Positions 59,645 to 64,000 of a stretch of 64,000 nt of DNA are shown in pieces. Origin of the DNA: Paenibacillus montanisoli (GTDB lineage Bacteria; Bacillota; Bacilli; Paenibacillales; Paenibacillaceae). Location of the stretch: positions 806,001-870,000 of the forward strand of contig NZ_QLUW01000002.1 in the NCBI RefSeq assembly GCF_003268025.1, read 5' to 3'. Position numbers and translations under genes: made by a program. Every line of letters starts with the position of its first letter. The stretch's first letter is position 1. Under the pieces are notes generated by a model. It worked only from the letters and a program-made list of their open reading frames with translations, was not told where the DNA came from and made no database searches.

Positions 59645-60742
59645 TTACCCCAATACGGCCGCTTCAGCGAGTACTTCTTCGAGCGCCCGAATGAACGCTT
59701 CGTTCTGCTCTCTGCTGCCGACCGTAATCCGAATATGATTCGGGTAGTACGACCAGCGTGCGCGGGAGATAATGCCTTTGCGCAGCAATCCATCGAACAC
59801 CTGCTGCGAAGGCAGTTTTACATCCACCATGACGAAATTGCCGTGCGCTTCGAAATAGCTTAGTCCGAGGCGGTCGAATTGCTCGCACATGTAAATGATG
59901 CCTTCCGCGTTTCGCTCTTTGCAGCTGTTCAAGAATTCAAGGTCCGCAAGCGACGCTTTCGCAGCGGCTTGACCGAAACGGGACGTGTTGAACGGTTCGC
60001 GAACCTGATTGATCGTCCGAATGACATCTTCGTGGCCGACGCCATACCCGATGCGAAGAGAAGCGAGTCCGTAAATTTTGGAGAATGTACGGAGCACGAT
60101 GACATTCTTGAATTCCGGGAGCAGCGTAATGCCATCCGGGTAATCTGCATCCGTGACATACTCGAAGTAAGCCTCGTCGAGAACGACGATGACATTCGAA
60201 GGAACTTGACGAATGAATGCTTCCAGCTCTTTTTTGCGAACGATCGTGCCCGTCGGGTTATTCGGGTTGCACACCCAAATGATCTTCGTACGGTCCGTTA
60301 CTTTAGCCAGCATCGCGGTCAGATCATGCGTGCCGTTGTTCAGCGGCACTTCGATGATCTTAGCGCCTTCGATTTCGCAGTTATGCTTGTACTGCGGGAA
60401 GGTTTCGTCCGCCATAATCGTTTCGTCGCCTGGCGTTAAGTAAGCGCGAGCCAGCATGAGAATAACTTCATCGGAACCTGCGCCAAAAATAATTTGTTTC
60501 GGCGTCACGCCGAGATATGCGGCTAAGGCGTTCGTCAATTCGACGCTTCCGCCGTCCGGATAAATGCTAATGTTGGCAAGCTCGTTCTGAATCGCCGTCT
60601 TCGCTTGCTCGGAGCTGCCGAACGGATTCTCATTGGATGCGAGTTTAATCACTTCTTTCAGGCCAAGCTCTCTCTTCACTTCTTCAATCGGCTTGCCCGG
60701 CTGGTACACAGGCAAATGAACGATACTTTGTTTAGGTTGCAT
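59645..60742 (-). CDS. hisC: Histidinol-phosphate aminotransferase
   Basis: A 365-residue class II PLP enzyme acting in histidine synthesis, and in Bacillales also on aromatic amino acids. Conserved blocks: LASNENPFGSS, NPNNPTGTI, VLDEAYFEY and the PLP Lys in TFSKIYGLA; then RIGYGVG and RITVGSREQNE at the end. ATG 60742 has AGGTGA 6 nt upstream; the TTG at 60748 is too near it. It is placed with tyrA, as in B. subtilis. Confidence 0.95.
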   Translation of the reverse strand: MQPKQSIVHLPVYQPGKPIEEVKRELGLKEVIKLASNENPFGSSEQAKTAIQNELANISIYPDGGSVELTNALAAYLGVTPKQIIFGAGSDEVILMLARAYLTPGDETIMADETFPQYKHNCEIEGAKIIEVPLNNGTHDLTAMLAKVTDRTKIIWVCNPNNPTGTIVRKKELEAFIRQVPSNVIVVLDEAYFEYVTDADYPDGITLLPEFKNVIVLRTFSKIYGLASLRIGYGVGHEDVIRTINQVREPFNTSRFGQAAAKASLADLEFLNSCKERNAEGIIYMCEQFDRLGLSYFEAHGNFVMVDVKLPSQQVFDGLLRKGIISRARWSYYPNHIRITVGSREQNEAFIRALEEVLAEAAVLG

Positions 60743-60844
60743 GGACAATCACCTCGTAATAGTGGCGTATAGTTTACAATTGCTATTCCAACATTGTCTC
60801 ACAAGTCGCAGCCATTTAAAAGGCTTTTGCGCGATTTTTCTTTC

Positions 60845-60874
60845 GCGCTTCTACGCTTTTATGTGTAGAAGCGC
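60845..60874. promoter_or_regulatory. Perfect inverted repeat upstream of hisC
   Basis: GCGCTTCTAC, 10-nt spacer, GTAGAAGCGC. The two 10-bp arms are exact complements and lie between the trpA terminator and hisC. The plus-strand side shows an A-rich tail and the minus strand no T-run, so it is not a usual terminator; an operator or regulatory hairpin is possible. Confidence 0.5.
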
Positions 60875-60889
60875 ATAAAAAATGCAAAA

Positions 60890-60922
60890 AGCCCTTCGAG
60901 CTGCCGGGGCAGCTGAAGGGCT
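60890..60922 (-). terminator. Terminator after trpA
   Basis: AGCCCTTC with an inner AGCTGCC stem pairs with GGCAGCT and GAAGGGCT; TTTTTGCATTTTTT follows on the minus strand. It separates the trp genes from hisC-tyrA, though read-through is possible. Confidence 0.88.
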
Positions 60923-60941
60923 CGTTTTGCAACCGGAACGG

Positions 60942-61757
60942 TTAGCCTCTGAGCTCCTGCACGAATGCGCGGATTTGATCCAAGCCCTGGCGCTTGGTCT
61001 CTGCCGCTTGAAGCAGCTGTACAACCTCTTCGATCTTGCGTACGATCGCGCTTCCGACGATGACGCCGTCCGCTTGCTTGCCGAAGCGTTCGACCTGCTC
61101 GCGGCTCGAAATGCCGAAGCCGACCGCGATCGGCGTCGATGTCGCGCCGCGTACCGTGGAGAGAAACTCATCGATCCCTGCATGGAAGTCGGAGCGTACG
61201 CCGGTTACGCCGAGCGACGACACGCAGTACACGAACCCGCGGGCTTTGGAAGCGATGCGCTTGACACGGTCGTTGGATGTAGGCGCGACAAGCGGGATCA
61301 GGTGAATATCCACTGCTTCCGCCATCGCGCGCAGCTCCACATCCTCTTCAATCGGCAAATCCGGGATAATGAGGCCGCTGATGCCTTTCGCCGTTACAAG
61401 CTCGAAGAACCGGTCAAGTCCGTATTGCAAAATCGGATTATAGTAAGAGAACAGAATGAAAGGCAGCTTAACCCCGGCTTGGCGGGCATTTTCCGCCACA
61501 TGGACAACATCGGCAAGCGTTACCCGGCCGTTGCTCAAGGCGCGCTCGGATGCGCGCTGAATAACGGGACCGTCCGCTAGCGGGTCGGAATACGGTACGC
61601 CAAGCTCGACCATGTCCGCGCCTGCCTCTTCCAAAGTTTTAATTATGTCCACCGAAGTATCAAGATCAGGGTCGCCGATCGTCAAGAACGGAATGAGCGC
61701 GGTGCGGCCTTCCTCGCGGAGCCGCTGAAACGCTGCATCGATTGCATTAATGGCCAT
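60942..61757 (-). CDS. trpA: Tryptophan synthase alpha chain
   Basis: A 271-residue TIM barrel that cleaves indole-3-glycerol phosphate. The catalytic Glu is in [18 protein letters not shown] and the catalytic Asp in [23 protein letters not shown] and [12 protein letters not shown] (phosphate site) follow. It overlaps trpB by 11 nt. End of the trp operon, followed by a terminator. Confidence 0.97.
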   Translation of the reverse strand: MAINAIDAAFQRLREEGRTALIPFLTIGDPDLDTSVDIIKTLEEAGADMVELGVPYSDPLADGPVIQRASERALSNGRVTLADVVHVAENARQAGVKLPFILFSYYNPILQYGLDRFFELVTAKGISGLIIPDLPIEEDVELRAMAEAVDIHLIPLVAPTSNDRVKRIASKARGFVYCVSSLGVTGVRSDFHAGIDEFLSTVRGATSTPIAVGFGISSREQVERFGKQADGVIVGSAIVRKIEEVVQLLQAAETKRQGLDQIRAFVQELRG

Positions 61758-62952
61758 GGTTGCCCTCGCCTCCCAAATACCCCATAATCGCTTGCACGTC
61801 TTTGTCGCCGCGTCCCGACAAGCTGACCACGATAATTTGATCGCGGCTGAGCGTCGGAGCGAGCTTCATCACTTGCGCTATGGCATGCGCCGATTCCAGG
61901 GCCGGGATGATCCCTTCCGTGCGGGACAGCAGCTGCAGCCCTTCGAGCGCTTCCGCATCCGTAATCGGAACGTAGTCGGCGCGTCCCGAATCCTTCAAGT
62001 ACGCATGCTCCGGTCCGATGCCCGGATAATCGAGTCCCGCCGAGATCGAATGTGCCGGCTGGACTTGGCCATGCTCGTCCTGCAGCACATAGCTGAGCGA
62101 GCCTTGGAATACGCCATGGCGGCCCTTCGTCATCGTCGCTGCGTGCTCCTCCGTATGCACGCCGCGGCCAGCAGCTTCAACGCCGAGCAGCTTCACGCCG
62201 TCATCGCCGATGAACGGGTAGAACATGCCGATCGCGTTGCTGCCGCCGCCTACCGCTGCGACCACATAATCCGGCAGCCTGCCGGCATCCTTCAGGATTT
62301 GCTCTCTCGATTCATCGCCGATGATGCGCTGGAAGTCGCGGACCATCATCGGATACGGGTGCGGTCCTGTAACGGAACCTAGAATATAGTACGTATCGTC
62401 CACGTGGCTCACCCAGTAACGGAGCGTCTCGTTGCAAGCATCCTTCAGCGTTCGCGTTCCCGAAGTAACGGGGACGACCTCCGCGCCGAGCAGCTTCATC
62501 CGGAATACGTTCAGCTCCTGGCGCTTCGTGTCCTCCTCGCCCATGAACACTTTGCACTCCATGCCGAGCAGCGCCGCGACCGTAGCCGAAGCGACGCCGT
62601 GCTGGCCCGCTCCCGTTTCCGCGATGATCTTCGTCTTGCCCATACGCTTGGCGAGCACGCCTTGGCCGATCGTGTTGTTGATCTTATGTGCGCCGGTATG
62701 GTTTAAATCTTCGCGTTTCAAATAGATTTGTGCGCCGCCGAGATGCTCGGACAAACGCTGAGCATGATACAGCGAAGTCGGGCGTCCCGAGTATTTGTTC
62801 AATAAATAACGGACTTCCGCAATGAAATCCGGATCCTTCGAGTAATGCTGATAGGCTTCCTCCAGCTCTAGCAGCGCGTTCATGAGCGTCTCAGGCACAT
62901 AACGTCCGCCGAATTTGCCGAAGCGTCCATTCTGGTCTGGAACTTGATTCAT
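61747..62952 (-). CDS. trpB: Tryptophan synthase beta chain
   Basis: A 401-residue PLP enzyme that joins indole and serine. The PLP Lys is in [13 protein letters not shown], the substrate Glu in [11 protein letters not shown], and the phosphate-binding loop in [15 protein letters not shown]; the C-terminal [10 protein letters not shown] is standard. It overlaps trpF by 4 nt and trpA by 11 nt. Confidence 0.97.
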   Translation of the reverse strand: MNQVPDQNGRFGKFGGRYVPETLMNALLELEEAYQHYSKDPDFIAEVRYLLNKYSGRPTSLYHAQRLSEHLGGAQIYLKREDLNHTGAHKINNTIGQGVLAKRMGKTKIIAETGAGQHGVASATVAALLGMECKVFMGEEDTKRQELNVFRMKLLGAEVVPVTSGTRTLKDACNETLRYWVSHVDDTYYILGSVTGPHPYPMMVRDFQRIIGDESREQILKDAGRLPDYVVAAVGGGSNAIGMFYPFIGDDGVKLLGVEAAGRGVHTEEHAATMTKGRHGVFQGSLSYVLQDEHGQVQPAHSISAGLDYPGIGPEHAYLKDSGRADYVPITDAEALEGLQLLSRTEGIIPALESAHAIAQVMKLAPTLSRDQIIVVSLSGRGDKDVQAIMGYLGGEGNHGH

Positions 62953-63626
62953 ACGCTTCTCACCCTTTCAATAAACAATCGAATTTTGCCGATATCCTTC
63001 ACGCCGCCGATTTCTACGCCGCTCGACACATCTACGCCGTCCGGCGAATACCGGCCCAGCAGATCCTGCACATTATCCGGGTGCAAGCCGCCTGCGACAT
63101 ACAGCGGAACGCCGATGTCCGCGGCCGCATTCGCGTAATCGTCAATGAGATGCCAGGCGAACGTTTTTCCCGTGCCGCCGCCAGCTGTATCGATGAGAAA
63201 ACCGTCGACGACGCCTTTATAAGCAGCGAGCCGCTCAGGGCCTTCGGCATGTCCGGGTAAGCCGCCAGCCGGGCCGGATACGGAAAACACTTTCCAAACC
63301 CGGACGCCATGGGCTTCTCGTGCATCCGCGCACACTTGCGGCGATTCATCGCCATGCAGCTGTACGACATCCAGAGGTGCAGCCTTCAGCACGGCTTTCA
63401 GCTCGTCGCTCGCCGGGTTGACGAAGACGCCAACCGTTTGCGGCCGTGCCGCGCCCTCTTGCGCATCGAGCTTCCGCACTTCCGCGATCAGCGTGCCGGC
63501 AAGCTCCGGCGACACCTGCCGCTTGCTTGGCGCGAACACGAAGCCGATCTCATCGAAGGCCAGCCCGTTCATCTGCCGAATCGTCTCGGCATCCCGCAGG
63601 CCGCAAATTTTGATTCGGGTTGCCAT
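62949..63626 (-). CDS. trpF: Phosphoribosylanthranilate isomerase
   Basis: A 225-residue TIM-barrel isomerase. The catalytic Cys is in [12 protein letters not shown] (near residue 8) and the catalytic Asp in the [16 protein letters not shown] segment; VQLHGDESP and [12 protein letters not shown] are also typical. The ATG overlaps the trpC stop by 1 nt (TAATG). It lies between trpC and trpB as in B. subtilis. Confidence 0.97.
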   Translation of the reverse strand: MATRIKICGLRDAETIRQMNGLAFDEIGFVFAPSKRQVSPELAGTLIAEVRKLDAQEGAARPQTVGVFVNPASDELKAVLKAAPLDVVQLHGDESPQVCADAREAHGVRVWKVFSVSGPAGGLPGHAEGPERLAAYKGVVDGFLIDTAGGGTGKTFAWHLIDDYANAAADIGVPLYVAGGLHPDNVQDLLGRYSPDGVDVSSGVEIGGVKDIGKIRLFIERVRSV

Positions 63627-64000
63627 TACGCTTTCACCGGCCCCATCAAATCGCGCACCGCTTCGCCGACATCCGGCTGGCGCATGAAATGCTCGCCGAT
63701 CAGGACACCCTTGGCGCCTGCTTGCTTCACGTAGGCTATATCTTCGCGGGAGGCAAGCGCGCTTTCGCTGATGACCGTAACGCCCTCAGGCGCCAAGCCG
63801 ATCAAACGCTCCGTCGTCCCGATATCGGTGACGAACGTATGCAGGTTCCGGTTGTTGATGCCTACTAGCGTTGCCTTGCCAAGACCGAGCACCGACTCCA
63901 TCTCTTCTTGATCATGCACTTCGACAAGCACGTCAAGTCCGATCGACTTTGCGATATCATAAAACTCCGACAACTGGGTCGGGCGAAGAATCGCGGCAAT
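63626..64000 (-). CDS. trpC: Indole-3-glycerol phosphate synthase (3' part)
   Basis: The last 125 or so residues of TrpC; the frame runs off the right end of the window. Seen blocks are LDVLVEVHDQEEME, LVGINNRNLHTF (substrate contact), VTVISESALASREDI and GVLIGEHFMRQPD, all family hallmarks. The stop overlaps the trpF start. The trpE, trpG and trpD genes would lie beyond the window. Confidence 0.95.
   Translation of the reverse strand: MAAILRPTQLSEFYDIAKSIGLDVLVEVHDQEEMESVLGLGKATLVGINNRNLHTFVTDIGTTERLIGLAPEGVTVISESALASREDIAYVKQAGAKGVLIGEHFMRQPDVGEAVRDLMGPVKA

Overview
The window looks like a chromosomal segment of a spore-forming, low-to-moderate GC Gram-positive of the Paenibacillaceae (Paenibacillus/Cohnella type). 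The evidence is the gene content and order: trpCFBA-hisC-tyrA, qcrABC, ypjA/ypjB/ypjC/ypjD, dapB-mgsA-bshB1-bshA-cca-birA, panBCD, dinG, tseB (ypmB), asnS and dnaD follow the order known from Bacillus subtilis. Bacillithiol genes, a YpjB sporulation protein, an IDEAL protein and a CwlD-like amidase fit a Bacillales genome. Nearly everything from about 20 kb onward reads from the minus strand. No tRNA, rRNA, CRISPR array, transposase or prophage was seen.

Layout. 1-4.1 kb: tail of a TRAP solute-binding protein, then the minus-strand operon ktrB-ktrA-cation/H+ antiporter. 4.1-6.0 kb: an aldo/keto reductase divergent from an AraC regulator. 6.0-9.8 kb: a TetR repressor divergent from an adh-MFS-cupin-small ORF cassette, with two palindromic operators around the cassette promoter. 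9.8-17.6 kb: a minus-strand block with a two-component system (OmpR-type regulator and histidine kinase) followed by an operon of a secreted amidase, two MalFG-type permeases, an HlyD-like adaptor and a sugar-type binding protein. Both promoters carry the same 11-bp-spaced direct repeat. 17.7-20.3 kb: a GH73 glucosaminidase that seems to use a CTG start, and a large permease on the plus strand. 20.3-25.3 kb: a small secreted protein, a Zur-like Fur regulator, and a TPP-riboswitch-controlled thiamine-precursor ABC operon that also encodes a TatD-type hydrolase.

25.3-33.3 kb: an SDR-fold sugar dehydratase relative with an altered active site, a roughly 490-bp gene-free stretch with an inverted pair of about 50-bp repeats, then hbd-like gene-ackA-asnS-dnaD, and a small FtsH-like protease with a membrane partner. 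33.3-42.2 kb: dinG-rex-deaminase-tseB, a TPR protein, and panBCD behind a structured, terminator-bearing leader. 42.2-49.8 kb: ypjD-TPR-dapB-mgsA-bshB1-bshA-cca-birA, divergent from a YitT-family gene. 49.8-56.8 kb: ypjB, ypjA, the menaquinol:cytochrome c reductase operon, ypiF, an IDEAL protein, an uncharacterised 415-aa protein and a histidine phosphatase. 56.9-58.1 kb: an ECF-type sigma factor with its anti-sigma factor. 58.5-64 kb: tyrA, hisC and trpABF plus the 3' part of trpC, running off the window.

The strongest candidate for an undescribed system is the 9.8-18.7 kb block. A two-component system, two peptidoglycan hydrolases, an importer without its own ATPase and an HlyD-like adaptor without a partner pump sit together, and a shared repeat motif suggests the two-component system controls both itself and the transport/amidase operon.
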